This document shows, one piece after another, positions 47,412-60,600 of a stretch of DNA of 64,000 nt; positions within the stretch are counted from its first letter, which is position 1, and every line of letters starts with the position of its first letter. The position numbers and the translations under genes are program-made. The notes beneath the pieces are model-generated. The model was not told the origin of the DNA and did not search any database. It saw only the letters and a program-made list of their open reading frames with translations. This DNA comes from Erythrocercus mccallii (Eukaryota; Chordata; Aves; Passeriformes; Dicruridae), in NCBI GenBank assembly GCA_013397435.1, contig VZRG01001541.1, positions 1 to 64,000 of the forward strand, read 5' to 3'.

Positions 47412-50150
47412 TGGGTTTTTTGCTTTGATTGCAACAAAACCAAAATACTGGCAGCAAACTTCAATTATTGATAGAACCACAGAGACCAGGCCTTCTAGCA
47501 ATACAAACTGGAAATGAGAAAATTTCCTCAAGAAGCTGCTAGTTCTGACAGCAGAGCTTAAGACCACAGCAAAATATAGCAAAAATTCCTATGCCCATCT
47601 TTTAAACAGGTAGATTAACACTGAACCTCTCTCTGACGCAGACATGGACCGAAGAAAGAATTCCTTTTTTTCTTTTCTGTTGTCACTGTCAGAAGTCTAC
47701 ATCTTCCCAAATTCATCTGCATATTTTGTCCTCTCCAGCTCTGGAATTGGCAATTCAAATCTGCACAAGTGATCTTTCTCATGACCTCAGTTCCCCAGGT
47801 CTCCTCTGCCTTCTAACATTACCTTCTGTATGATTGACAAGACTTTCAAAAATAAAGAGGAGAGGGGAGCTGGGGAGAATCCCCCCTCTGCCTTGGGACA
47901 GCACAGGGAAAGGGTCACATGGGATATTTTTAGAACAGAATCCAATGGCAGTGATGTTAGGAAGGCACAGAGAAAAACACAGCTGTGAAACCTAACACTT
48001 GGCCTCACGTATACTGAGAGCAAGAACAGCAGAGAAACAAATTGAGGAGACACAGCAGAACACGAGAGTGAGGAGAAGGCATGTGAGAGTAACAAGGGAA
48101 TGGTGAAAGTGTAAGTGACAAAGAGGAAATGAACACCTGGGAAACAAATAGCTAAAAGAGATTACTTGAAATGGCAAAAAAAAAAGAAAAAAAAAGAGCC
48201 AGAAGCAGAAAAAATTAATAAAGTGGTCACAGTATACAAACAAATACAAATACTTCAATCATAGAAGGGACTTAAGGACAAGAAATGGTCAGTTGAGTCA
48301 TCAGCACTCTCATGCAGATGGTTTGTGACCTTGAAGGCTGACCAGTAGCTAGCTCATCTACCATCTCTCCTCATCCCAATATATCCAGGCTTCGTAAGTG
48401 ACTTCGCCCATGGATTGTAACACTACAATAGGTTTTCTAAATCAGAGGAAAATAGCAGTCATTCCTACAGTCTTTGGAGCCAGGCAATGACCTACTGTCT
48501 GTCTTTTACAACCAACCAGCATGCCCAGAGAGCAGTGGTTTCTTTATGTCTGAAAACTGATCTGTGCAGCATTAGTTCAGAAGTGCTCTCTGCTTCTGTT
48601 CACTCGCTAAATAAGAACGAACTAACATGACTGAGTACATGGAGTGAACAGATGTAATGCTGATACTTGAGAGGAGCCTGCTCCTAAAGATAGCATTTTA
48701 AGGTGTAAATTGCTAAGATACTCAAGTCCTGAGACTGTCTGGCAATAACACTTGAGGCAACAACATCCAGAATTGCAGTCCTTTTTTCACTTGCTGCATA
48801 ATCCTTATAAATGTTCTTGATTTTGCTTGTTTTGAGAAATAATTTATCTTCAACTTAAATTAATGATTCAGTGCCTTCTTAGCACTAATGCCTGGATTAG
48901 ATCCAGCAAATATCTGCTCTGGTAACTAGTTGCTACTCTGCCTATGATCCCTAAGCACTCAAGTATATATGGTCCTTCTCAAAGAATTCCTAACTTCAGA
49001 GTCATCTCTAATGAAATGGGTCACCTCCTCATCATAAAGCTTATCAGGGATGGAGGTGGCTTGAATTCAACAAAGAACTAGTCATTTGGGGTTTACCTGT
49101 GCAGGGACTCAAGGAATCAAACAGATATTATTTATTACACAATCCTGTCCTGTCCAGAAGACTAGAAGAGCTCTCAGGGGCAAATAATTGCATAAACTTA
49201 TGAATAAATTAATATAATGCAATACATTATATTTCTTTCTCTCACAAATAGCTATTTAGTATGGACAAATATTTTGTCAAATATTTTCCTTAGCTCAAGT
49301 TATAAAAATCATGCTCTTTGAACTCAAGAAATCTAGTGCTAGTTGTGTCTTCCCACAAGCATTCAAGAAAACTCTCATTAGTCTATTTACTCTGACTAGT
49401 CTAGTTCTACACTAAGAACCTAAAACTGAAATTGTAGAGATCCATGAGTCTGTTATATTTACAGAAGAAATACAGCCAAGTAGCTTACTCATTACTTCTG
49501 CATCTTGTGCTGGTTCATGCTCTCTTCCTTACCACTGCTTTTGTTTGGGTTTGTAGTATTTCCTTACAGTTCAGTATCTCATGCAATCATTACTTGTTTG
49601 TTTAGAGTGCAAACAGGTCATGGCAACCCCTTTATGTCCTATATTAGGCTCACTCTCAATGCTTTACTGTTGATGCTACTCACTTTTGACACTGAGGATG
49701 CTTTTTTTTTATATTTGAATGCAGAAAGTCAGGCCAAGAGAGATTAAATACATCTTAATCCTTCCACTATACTGACTGGCTCCTTTGGCAATGTTAATAC
49801 TTAATATGTGATAAATAGCATTCTTAATAAACCACTGTTGAATTGAGGGCGTGCGCTTGTGATGTGTGTATGAGGACCACTAGGAAATTTACATTCATTG
49901 TGTAAGTGTGGATTTGAAATGAAGATTTCAGTCGTGAAGGGCTATATGGTCACACCGAAGATCATAGAGTCTTCATTCATCTGTAAGGTACTCTGTCACA
50001 CACACAAGGAGTGTTCAGCAGCAGAATATTTTTGACTGAAAGCCACTCTCCAGTTCTTCACCTCAGCCTACTGCTCACAAAGACAACCACACCTTCTCCT
50101 TACTAAACTAGGTGCTCTAGAAACAGAAACCAGAAAGTGTGGCAACAGCC

Positions 50151-50682
50151 TGCATCCAAATACCTATAAAACAAAGCAGTGCAAAACCCTCGGATGTGCT
50201 CAAGAGATGCCAGAGAGCAACATGTAAAAAAGTCTCCATCTTTCTTTGCAGTAGCTCAAAGAAGATGAGATTTCATTTTTTTTCTCAGCTCCATCAGAGT
50301 CTTACTTCTCTCTAAACACTGCCACCAAAATTTTGCATGCTCAGGTACAAACAGTACAAACAGGACACTATTCATTTTTAAAGGCTGGGATTTCTTTCAT
50401 GCTGTTCCTTAGGCAGTTTTAGGCAACTATATGATGCTAATTCTCACTTCAGAGACCAAAGCAAGAGGCTTTTTAGGCACAGGACGAACTGCTACCTCCA
50501 CTTGTCCAATAAAGTGTGAGGACTCATAGACATGCAATGAATCTCATTTCTGCTAGCTGGCAGTAACTCTTTCAAGTAGCTAAAGCAGAAAAAGGCTAAA
50601 CAATCTGCATCCAAAGACCTAAATACAAAGCAGTGCAAGGCCCCACTGGGATGTTCCCAAAGGATGCCATAGAGCAACATGC
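50151..50682. repeat. Pair of diverged 75-bp copies, direct orientation, 455 bp apart
   Basis: Positions 50151-50225 and 50606-50682 share TGCATCCAAA, AAAGCAGTGCAA, a GGATG-T-C core and GAGCAACATG in the same order. They may be two insertions of an unrecognised repeat or a local duplication. Nothing coding is seen between them. Confidence 0.75.
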
Positions 50683-51119
50683 TCCATGTTCTCACAGCAC
50701 TTGTAGACACCACCATGGCAGAATCCTAACCACTTCTTGTGGGAGCTGTAACAAAGGGCAGAGAACGGTTTCAGTGCCTTATCTGTGACTGTCTTGAAAA
50801 GAGAAACCCATTCACAACCAGCAGTTGCATTTCTGTATAGCTCCGCAAACTCAGCTCTGACTCAGGCCAGCATTTTTTAACCTGCCTGACGATGTAAATT
50901 TTTCACCCATGGGGATTAGGAATTCAAGGAGGACATGGCCATGCTCTCTCTTGAAGGAAGCCACTATTGGAGCATGTGCTCGAGCAGATATCTCACGGAG
51001 TTTGTCTAATGCAAACAGGGCAGGATATTTGTAGGCAAAGAAAGCCCCTTAAGCAGAGGGGGGAAGGCAGCTCTCATGTAGGAAACATTCTGGGCTGCTG
51101 ATGCAGGTGTTGTACTCAC

Positions 51120-51188
51120 CAGAGTTTCTTGGTATCGGAATGCTTTCGTTGGAGAGGCATCCCCAGTCATATCCCCAGAGACAACGTC
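51120..51188 (-). other. Exon-like 69-nt segment of unknown gene, intergenic
   Basis: The acceptor CCCCTGCTCCACAG and the donor GTGAGTAC bound exactly 69 nt. One frame through it is open for 23 codons (DVVSGDMTGDASPTKAFRYQ then ETL). A second frame is open for longer and contains STGRCLWGYDWGCLSNES. I recognise neither. It could be an alternative upstream CLCN1 exon, a lineage-specific exon, or chance. Confidence 0.3.
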
Positions 51189-51875
51189 CTGTGGAGCAGG
51201 GGTTGTTCAGGGCAATGTCTTCCCGTCTGCCCGCCCCAGCAAAATCATGGAGTGAAACAGGCACAAGGCTTCAGCTAAAATCCCTCAGAGCACCCTGAGA
51301 GAGAAGGTTACTGGTGAGGGAAAGACACAGAGGGAGAGTGTAACCAGAGACTCCCTGCCCCCTCCTGTTCTGTCTGCTTCCCTGCTTTAATCTCTCTCTG
51401 CTGTCCTGGCAATGGGACAGCTCAGTAAATTAACAGGAGGTAACATTTCCTCCTCCTCCTCCTCTCTCAGGCAGTCCCATTCTTCACTCCATTTGGAAAG
51501 GGTGGGGAACTACAGAAAGAATGGGTACTGATGGCAGTGAGAGACTAAGGAAGAAAAGGATGGAAATGACAAATTACCAAAATCAGAGACAAGAGAACAA
51601 TCTTGCAACTTCAAGAGGATTATTCCCACAAGCTGTTTCAGGGACAATTTTGTGAAGTGTCAGCATCTGAGAGGGGAAGTTCTCTGGCAGGTCTTGGAAG
51701 ACTACTCTTCATATGAATTGTTATGCTGTCCTCACATTTAACATAATTCTTCATCAAGCATACCCATTATTGCTGGTTACCTCACCACAAAGAAACAGCC
51801 TTCCATGCAGTCTTCGTACCTTCATGGACCTTCATCCACTGGCATAACTAAGACTCAGTATCTTTTATATCCAAA

Positions 51876-52110
51876 ATCACAGAATGGCTGATGTTGGAAG
51901 GGAGGTCTGGAAGTCATCTGGCCCAATTTGCCTGCTCAGCCAGGGCCTTCTAGAGCCAGTTGCTCAGGACCATATTCAGAAGGCTTTTGAGTATCTCCAA
52001 GCATGGAGACTGCAGCCTCTGGGCAACTTCCTCCTCTCAGGCACTCTCACGGTAAAAAAAGTGTTTCCTGATGTTCATATGGAGCCTCCTGAGTTTCTGT
52101 TTGTGCCTTA
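51876..52110 (-). mobile_element. CR1 LINE 3' fragment, intergenic
   Basis: The plus strand gives ATCACAGAATGGCTGATGTT, GGAAGGGAGGTCTGGAAGTC and GTGTTTCCTGATGTTCATAT, the antisense of the CR1 3' end and of the upstream hairpin-flanking region. Confidence 0.8.
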
Positions 52111-55100
52111 ATCAAATTTCTTATACATAAAACCAATTAAAGCTGCTCAATCACATAGGGAGGGTTTGTGGGCTGTTGAGGAGCCTGGAACATCTGTAGG
52201 GGTGCAAAGTAGAGAGGTCCTGCCTCCTGCCCTTCTGTGTGTCCTGGGCCTTTGCCACAAGAAAAGCAAGGAGGACCTAATAGTGGAGAAAGGACAAAAT
52301 CAGGGTGCTGCTGTGGGTTACTGCCTTGAGAAACAGAGCACTGAGCAGCTGTGGCAACAGCAACAACATCCTTAGCTGAGTCACAGCTACTGTCTGCTGT
52401 ACCCTGAGGCAGCAGCAAGCACTGAAGTTTGTGGGGAATGGAACAGATAATATAGGCCACAGTTCTTTTCACAGACAACTGCTTTTTTCTTCTTTTTTTT
52501 TTTAATCATCTGCTATCTGTAAAGCTTTTCATTGAGGGAAAAAGAAAAATTCTTTATCTAGGAAAGCAGTTACCTAGAGCAACATTATCACTTCCTAAGC
52601 TGTTTCACCCACTAAATAAGAGTGAGTTATGTAAGAGCATGTGAAAGGTGAAAATGTCATCTTTATTAAGGTTATCCAGTCAAGGAGCTTTTCAATGCAG
52701 AAGATGGGGAGCCAGAAATAAAATTACGCAGATCTCAGAGAAAATGGGGAGCAGAGATCACGCAAAAGACCAAATGTCTACAGTCACTATTCGACAGACC
52801 ATTAAGAAAGTACATTCACAGCTTTGGAGAAGGCTAGCTTGGAGTTTGCAACTATTACAAAGGGGGAAATGAGGAACATAAGGATTTGAACCAGGTCTGT
52901 GGAACTACGCAAAACTTGTTAAGGAAGATGGCTGGGGAGGAATAATGAGGGGAATAGATGGAAAAGGACAACTTTCCTGAAAACCAAGGCTGGCCACTGT
53001 CCGTTCTATCTTCATATTAAATGCTTTCTTAACTACCTTTCCATGAAATCTCATTATCCCACGTACATGAGTGCTGTAAGTTTGAGGTGCCAGCAGCAGC
53101 TGGTGAGCCTGGCATGAGTGAATTTGGCCCAGCAGCTGGAGTCAGACTGGGCTGCTGGGGACAGGACCTGAAGCAAGTGCAGTCTCAGCAACAGTAGCTG
53201 GAGCAGCCACAGCTCTCTGGACCAACTCACTGAGTGCCTGGCGTGCTGCACTTCAGACCTGTGTGGGGGACTTGCACCAGGAACTGGTCACACCAGGCGT
53301 GTTGGCACCCTGGTCTTAAAGACAGGAGTGGAGGAGTGTCTGCTCCAGCCCCCAGGGTGGGACCAGCACATGTCCTGGCCGCAGCTGCTAAGGCATGGAG
53401 CCCAGGGTTTTGGGGCTGGGCAGGAAGAATAACCAAGCCAGATTTGCATGAGGCAGTGGCAGTTTATAAAATTCCTTAAGTGTTTATTTCTGTGTGAATC
53501 CATTTTAAAAAATTAAGCCTATGTTCGGTGTGACCTTTTCCTCTCATCCTTTAAGTCACTTTACAGGTGACTGAATACAAACAGCTATTAAGTTTGTGAT
53601 TTTCTTTACCACCTGTACCTAACAAATCCAAATCCAAGTATTTTATCAATACAGTGTGAACTTCACCTTTGTCAAAGTATGGTTTCTATGGCAGGCGTTC
53701 CTGTTGCTACTTTTTTTTTTGCAGCTGCAAATAAAAACTTTTAGGAGTGTCAAAGGAAAATTAAAATTAAAAAAAAAAAATCAGCCTAAACCACAGCGGT
53801 TCCAGCTACTTTTTTAAGTCAGAGAAATCTAACTCTGCAACTCTGAGCTCTTTGAAAGATGTAGTAAATTACACAGATGTCATCTTAAGAATTTGTGCAT
53901 GCAGGCAAAAGAGTTTGTGCAAAAATACAGTCTGAAGACCAAGTTATACATAGCAATTCCCATAAACAAGTAACAAATGCAGATGAATGGAAACAAAAGA
54001 ATATCAAACTTCAACAGAATTCTATCATAAGTGGCAAAATCAGCAACAGCAGGACAACTTTCACTGAATAGGACAAAGCACTAATTCCTAGTGAAACAGA
54101 CTCACCAAGGCTGCTGATCCAGTGACAACAGTTGATTGTAACTTCTCTGGAGATTTCCATTTCATTCCCTTCCTTTTAAAGAAACTGTTCTCTGTATGCA
54201 TATGCTGATGACATAATCTATTACATAACAGTATCTTGCATTTCCTTCTGCTAACTAAATAATTTACTGCTGTGATATAGTGAAGCATTCTCATACCCTG
54301 GGGGATAAGAACAAATTATACAACACAGGTACAGTGCATGTCAGGAGTATCAGCTTGGCATAAATTTTATAAGGTGTTTTATAGATGTTTAGCCAAACCT
54401 TTTGATGTTTTGCAAGCATATGCTCTCTTTCAATAGCATTCTGTACATCCTAATTTTTAAGGGGACCAATGACTATTTTTACAAATTCAAATCCTTTGCC
54501 TATCTATTAGTAATCACAAATAGGAAAACAAAATCAGTTTAGAATTAAAATTGTATTAATTTACTGAATTGTTCTCTTAATAAATGTGATTCTTATGCAA
54601 GCAAAGTTTTTAAAAATACATTGTCTACACTGGGTTCACTGTTTTCATTCTCCACCTCAAATAAAACCCTTCACCTTATTCTTCTGGTTTCCAGACAAAA
54701 TGTAAACCTGTTAACATTTCCCTGCTATCCCAGCTATTAAAAGTAATTCCTTAAACTATGCTAGTAGCTCAAAACTTATCCATGGAAAAGCAAACATCTT
54801 GTTCACTTCACCTTCTGGCCTACTAGAATCACTTTCTGCACAGGTAGATGTTGGTAATTCCAGTGCTAATATCAGTACTAGAATTCCTGTATCAGAACTC
54901 TATATTTTCAATACAGTACTTTACTCTGTATTTTCAAACCAATGTACTCTTTCACTAAAAAGAGATCATGGAAGACAGGAAACAGCTCCTCAAGGTGTCA
55001 TGGATAAAACAGGGTAAATGGCAACCTCTAGTGGATCTGGAGGCTGGGGATTATTTTTAGAACTTACAAGAACAGAGCCTCTACTTTCTTATTTCACACT

Positions 55101-55699
55101 AACGGAGTTTCTCCCAGGTGCATTACTTTGATCTCAGCTTCCCTGCCCAGCACTAAGGTCATGGCTTGTTTGTGAAGGTGGAACAGAAAGTTCAGTGTTG
55201 TACAGCTGGTCCCAGGTACAAGTTTTGGGCTTTATGCAGCAAGCCTCTAAGCACTCCCTGGCATTCCTTCCCATGCAGCTGTCTGATCCCCTGGACCTTC
55301 CTCCACTCCCAGAATCTCTCCTACAGATGGTATCTTCACTTTCTTTTCACTCTCTTCCTCCTTCCAAGACTTTTTTTTCCAGGAACCCTTCATTTTGACA
55401 ACAACTTTTCCTTCAAAAACACCAAGAGTAAAATTTTTCCCACATCAGAAGCACAACATCAGCCTCCTACATGGTGGTTCTGCCTCATATCTCTATTAAT
55501 GTATCAGACTTTCTTTGGCCCAAGTGTTACTAAAATTTACAGGCAGCTCACAGTGGTTGCAGCTGTAAGTAGCAGGCTTCTGCCCCAGAGTTCAAAACCC
55601 CCTCTAGGAGGTGCCATCTCAAGAAATTACACAAAATTCTTTTTATGTAGAATCTCCATTTCTGCAGAGATGTCTCCAAATGGAAGACACGGCAGAGAT
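52111..55699. other. Intergenic, downstream of CASP2
   Basis: A GC-rich patch at about 53,080-53,430 stands out from the AT-rich surroundings but has no convincing exon. A 178-codon plus-strand frame at 55166-55702 shows no domain and runs into the CASP2 3' end antisense. Confidence 0.5.
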
Positions 55700-57469
55700 T
55701 AATAAAACAAAAATTCTTTATTTTGACATCTCAAGGCAGTAAAATACAAGTATACAAAAAGATATACAAAAGTGGCAGTGATAATGCAACTTGATGCAAT
55801 CCTACAGAAATTTCATCCATCAGAATGGACTGCTTCATCAATAATCCATCTGTAAAATATTGCACCATTTCATAGAGGGAGCACTCAGGAAGACAGTGTT
55901 GATGCTCCAGGGAGGTACAGGAGCCCCTAAACTGGTATATTAGACTTCAGAGTAAGGCACCAATTGGCAAGCGTGACTGTTGTTCAGTTCATCACATTGT
56001 GTGTAGGATAAATGCAGGATACATGTTAATGCTGCACTTTTGTCAGCTGGAGGAAACACAGCCTTCATTTACTAGGAAGAGTAATAAAAAGAGCACATGC
56101 CTAGTTTTCCAGCCTCCCTCCATATACCTTAGTACTTCCCATTCATAATTCTATCCTGAAAAATATATTTTAAAAGCCATACTTACATTTTAAAAAAGCC
56201 AGGAACTATGACAACCTAGTGCTACAAAATGGAGAGATTGAGACTGAAGTGAGCCACCTGTAGTCCGTATATAATCCAGTATCTCAGGATTTAGGATCTA
56301 CCACAAAAAGAACAATGCCCATCTCCCACATCACATCAAGTGGGAGTAACTGCAGTTGGACACAGCAAGACACAAATTACAGCATGAAGAGACTGTGGAA
56401 GAAATTTCCAAAAGAAGTGACATTATGCTTTTAAATTATCATGGATTAAGACAGAAAACTCATAGAACAGGATAATAATGTAAAACTTTTCCCTCTCATT
56501 TAAAAGGGAAAAAATCTGCAGTGATAAATAATCCAAGCAACAAGCTTAGACTGTAAAGAGCTGCCTTGAATATTTTTGTTAATTAAAAAGACAAAAGATC
56601 CTCTTGTACAAGGCTGTAGAGTTTCAGGGTTTCAGTTGCACAGTGCAATTTACAGACTCCTGAGAAGCTGATGGACTGAATGTCTATTATGACACGTAAG
56701 TGCTATGGCAAACAAATTCCTCAAAAGGAATATTCCATGCAGTTGCTCACTCTTGGGACTAAGGGGAGTTAATCTAGAACTTCTAGATTCAAAACTATTT
56801 CCGGGGCATTTTATGCAGGCATATCTGTCTGGGTCACTATACATTTTGTGGATAATCTGAGATATCCTGCAGTACTCTTGATAACCTGGCTATAGAAAGA
56901 ATGTAGAAAAATAGACTATTAAGTGATCAAAATAGAAAGTGGTGAGTACTGAGAACAATAACCTTCCATTTTAGAGAGGGGGAGGATTCTCCTTCATAAG
57001 GAGCCCTCTTCTAATGTGAACAGGAGTAAACTGTATGAAGAACCATGCAGAAAGTACTTAAAATTGTTGAAGTACAAGCATAAGTAGCATCTTTTGACTG
57101 ATTTTCCTTTCAGAAAGGTTTAACTTAAAAATTGTACTAGTAGTCCATTTCCATTTTCACATTCACTTTGTTTACAAATGTCCTTACGTCTCCTTCCAAA
57201 GGATGTTCCCACTTCTTTCCAGTTCCAATACTGATCCTCTTTCCATCACTTTCTATACATACAGAGCCAATCAGGATACTAGAATTTTAAACCCTGAACT
57301 GAGTCAGATTACAAGGAGAGTTGCCAGTTTATTTTAGAAAAAGACATGAAGAATTAGACTGGCACTCCTTGCTTGCACATCTAATGTCACAGCTCGTAGG
57401 AGTGAAAACAGATATCCACAGTCAAAATTCAGCTTTGGCAGTATCTCTCTTCAAACAGAGCTGGCAAGG
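55700..57469 (-). other. CASP2: Probable CASP2 3' UTR with two poly(A) signals
   Basis: No other gene or clear repeat is seen here, and the sequence is AT-rich. On the transcribed strand an AATAAA lies at 57328-57333, about 140 nt after the stop. A second lies at 55717-55722, followed by a T-rich GAATTTTTGTTTTATT that looks like a downstream element. The second would give a UTR of about 1.77 kb. The choice between them is inferred. Confidence 0.55.
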
Positions 57470-57604
57470 TTATTTTCCTGGTAGGTAGCCAGGAAACAGG
57501 TAAAGGTCCCGACAGAGTGTGCTACAGTATTCTGACATTTCCTTGCAGCGGTGAAATTCGGTGCCTGGGGCATAACCTTCTCGTTGCTTGATTTGCCTAT
57601 TCAC
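57470..57604 (-). CDS. CASP2: CASP2 last coding exon
   Basis: This exon encodes VNRQIKQREGYAPGTEFHRC, then KEMSEYCSTLCRDLYLFPGY, then LPGK and TAA (stop at 57470-57472). Human ends LFPGHPPT, so the last residues differ. The acceptor is CACCTCTAG. The 3' UTR continues leftward. Confidence 0.97.
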   Translation of the reverse strand: MNRQIKQREGYAPGTEFHRCKEMSEYCSTLCRDLYLFPGYLPGK

Positions 57605-60600
57605 CTAGAGGTGAGATTAAAAAAAAAATTAAAGTAACTAGAAGGATTAAAAAGAGAGAAGGAAGAAAAATGTCATTTCTTTTTCTACTCACAGATTATC
57701 CTGTCTAATGCATTAAGTAGTCCCCTAATTGTAAGAAGGATAAAGAACTAGGGTGCAGTTCCACAGCAGCTCAAGTTGCTGTGGTCACACTGCTTTTTTC
57801 ACTTCTACTTCCTCCACTTTCTCAATCTTCACCTTATATGAGTACCAGTGCTTTTGCAACTGTGTTGTGTGCATGTTCAGGGAATGAATTCACCCCCCCA
57901 AAAAGAGCTATTTCCATAGAAGAAAAGTAATTCTTGGCAAGCAATATTAACTCTACTCACAAGTTCACCATGTGACCACACAAATGAAATAGAGTCATAG
58001 AAACAGCATCTTTACTTGGGTTGAACTGCTATGGAACTGTATATAAATAAGTAAATAAGAACAAGGAAAGAATTTTAATTTTGCTACAACCAAGGCAAGA
58101 ATAAGCTTTAATAGTACTAGATTAATCCTAGCATTTTGAAGACGCAAGGCCCTTCAGAAGCCAGGTAGTAGCGGGAGAGTAAATGCCCTAGTGCCTTACC
58201 TTCACCAGCATGTCAGCCACGTGAGTGTGTCGGGAGTCCTCTGCAAACACCGAGGTGAGAGCCTCGATGTACCAGGACCCACGCTTGGTATTTCGCATGG
58301 CTGCAGTGCCTGGTGAGAGAGAGTCTGCCATGAAGACCTTTGGGGAACACAGACACATGAAACCTCCTCATGCCCAAACCATTAGGGGCCAGTACCTTTC
58401 AGACAAGCATATCCACAGATCATATCCGAGCATGTCGGCAGCCGCAGCTTCAGACTTTCTTCCTTGTTCGCATCACTCTCCTCACAGCCTGGAGAATCTG
58501 ACCGTCCTTTGCCATCTCTTTGATCCACTCCTCGGTCCAACTCATCTGCGGTGGCAATAGACAAGGAGAGGAAGAAGGGGAGAAGAAATTATCCTGAATT
58601 ACTGGATGTAGTTTTCCCGTATTTCCTTGGTTTTGTGGTCAGCAGTGCCGCAACTACTGTCAAGCAGAAAGTTTTGCGTTAACTTCAGGCTTTCTCAGCT
58701 GTTTTAAACTCTTCTGAAAGCTCTTCTGCACAAACTCATGCAGATACCAACAACTGCTGCACCTGCTTAACCTAACCTGACTTGATCTGCATGCTGATTT
58801 CTGCTCCACCTCTTCCCTGTGCAGATCATGGGATAACCATGAAAGCAGGGAAGTTTCTGATACTTCTCCACCATTAATGGAAGGATTTGATGCCTAGCCA
58901 TGAAGTTTTCATTTTCCACTCATACCTACCTCAGAAATATCCAAAAATGTCTAGTGCACTTTGCAATGCTAACTATCTATTTACTGCAGAACTCAAACAA
59001 GAGCTGTAATTGTGATCGCTAAGACCTACGCCCAGGACATGTAGAAAACTTGGACCAAGTATCTCACCTAGTTCGAAAACCTCATTACAATACTGCTTGT
59101 TTCAATTAAAGGCATAAACTATGCAGCAGAAAAATGCAAAATAATCTGACCCCAAACATGAGAGAGAGTTCCAGTCCATGGAGATTAGTTTAAAACCTGG
59201 AGAGCATTTAATGCCCTTTCCAGGATTCATTAGTATGTATTATGCAAGTGTAGATATTCTCAATTGGTTTTCTACATGATGCAGTTTTCATTATAATCTC
59301 CACTAATTTCTCAGTGGTGGTAACTTTGATAGTCCAGCTGTGTTGCAAGAAAATTAAAATTACATTTTACTGATTTTTCATATAATTTTGCCTTTTTGTT
59401 CTCTTTTGTTCTAAGATAAGAATCTACTATTCTTACTTCCTAACAGCAGAATCAGAGTCTAGTGTTATGAGGCTTATGTGTCCACTTCAGACACCTTCCT
59501 CCTAAGATGTTGCTCAATTTGTATTGTTAGCTCATGCCTAAATAATACATTTGGATTTCTAACCCTTTAACAGGCAGCGGCACAGGTGGCGTCTCATAAT
59601 TATGCTCAGAAAGTGGTCACTTCATAAGTCAGCAACATTGTTCTTTTCCTCTAAAAAGAAAATGGCAGTGGGAGGGGTGTGATTGTCTGAAACAGCCTGG
59701 AATAAAGTCTCCATAGCACAAAATTTCCATTAAGTTCCTTTTTCATCTCTTTAGGGTAGCAATGCAAGTTTTTCATTTTTAACCAAACTTTTTTCATGTC
59801 CTTTATCGCACTTCTCCAAATTCTTCCAGTTCTTTGTCTTTTTAAAAATTTAGTATACTGTTCACTGTACATTTTATTTCAGAAGACTCAGGTAATTTTA
59901 TCATCAAACTCTATCATTCACACTGTCATCACCCCATTATGTATAAAATCAAAACTTTTTTGATTAAAGCTTCAGAATTACATTTCAGAATTACACATCT
60001 TCCTTATGCATGTCTTCAAACACCACTCCAATCAACTTAACTAAAATGTGTAAAGCACTAACCCTTTGCATATTTAACATCTAATTTATAGAACTACTGC
60101 CAGAGATTGATCTAGTCTGTTTGAATTGTATTGAAGCTCCCAGACAGCTGTTCTGCCAATTAATTTAAATAACTGCTAACTACTCAGTAATTAGCATATT
60201 TTTTCACTCTTTTGAATCTACTACATTAAACACAGATATCAAGCAACTTCAAAGTTTCATTTTATGCCATGCCGAAACTCTTTGCGTTGTTTTTTGTTGC
60301 CACTGGTTTTCAATCCATGACTGCAGGTGGACTACCTAACTTCTTCAGTAGGCTCCTGCCAAAAGCTCTTTGGGAATTAGCAGTGTACCAACATTTCTTT
60401 ATCCACATTTTAAAAATGTGTCATTAATAGAAGATAGAGTAGACCTACAATGTAAGGTTAGGGTAGAATAACTTAGGCATTTCTCATCCTCTTTCAACTA
60501 GTTCCAGCTACCTTGCAAGGCACAGACAGTTTGACTACTATTTCGAAGTTGACAGTACTATTTATACAGTCCTTTGAATGCTGTCTAAAGGACACACATT

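Larger units (their letters stand above)
45121..51119. other. Intergenic, middle part
   Basis: Holds the plus-sense CR1 piece and the 75-bp duplicated pair. A possible further CR1-derived stretch at 48,250-48,560 was too diverged to call. Otherwise AT-rich single-copy-looking sequence. Confidence 0.5.

Noticed and set aside
48250..48560. Possible further CR1 fragment
   Set aside because: Only an ATCATAGAAGGGACTTAAGG start resembles CR1. The rest is too diverged to call.
55166..55702. 178-codon plus-strand frame near the CASP2 3' end
   Set aside because: No domain, no splice or promoter context, and it overlaps the inferred end of the CASP2 3' UTR.
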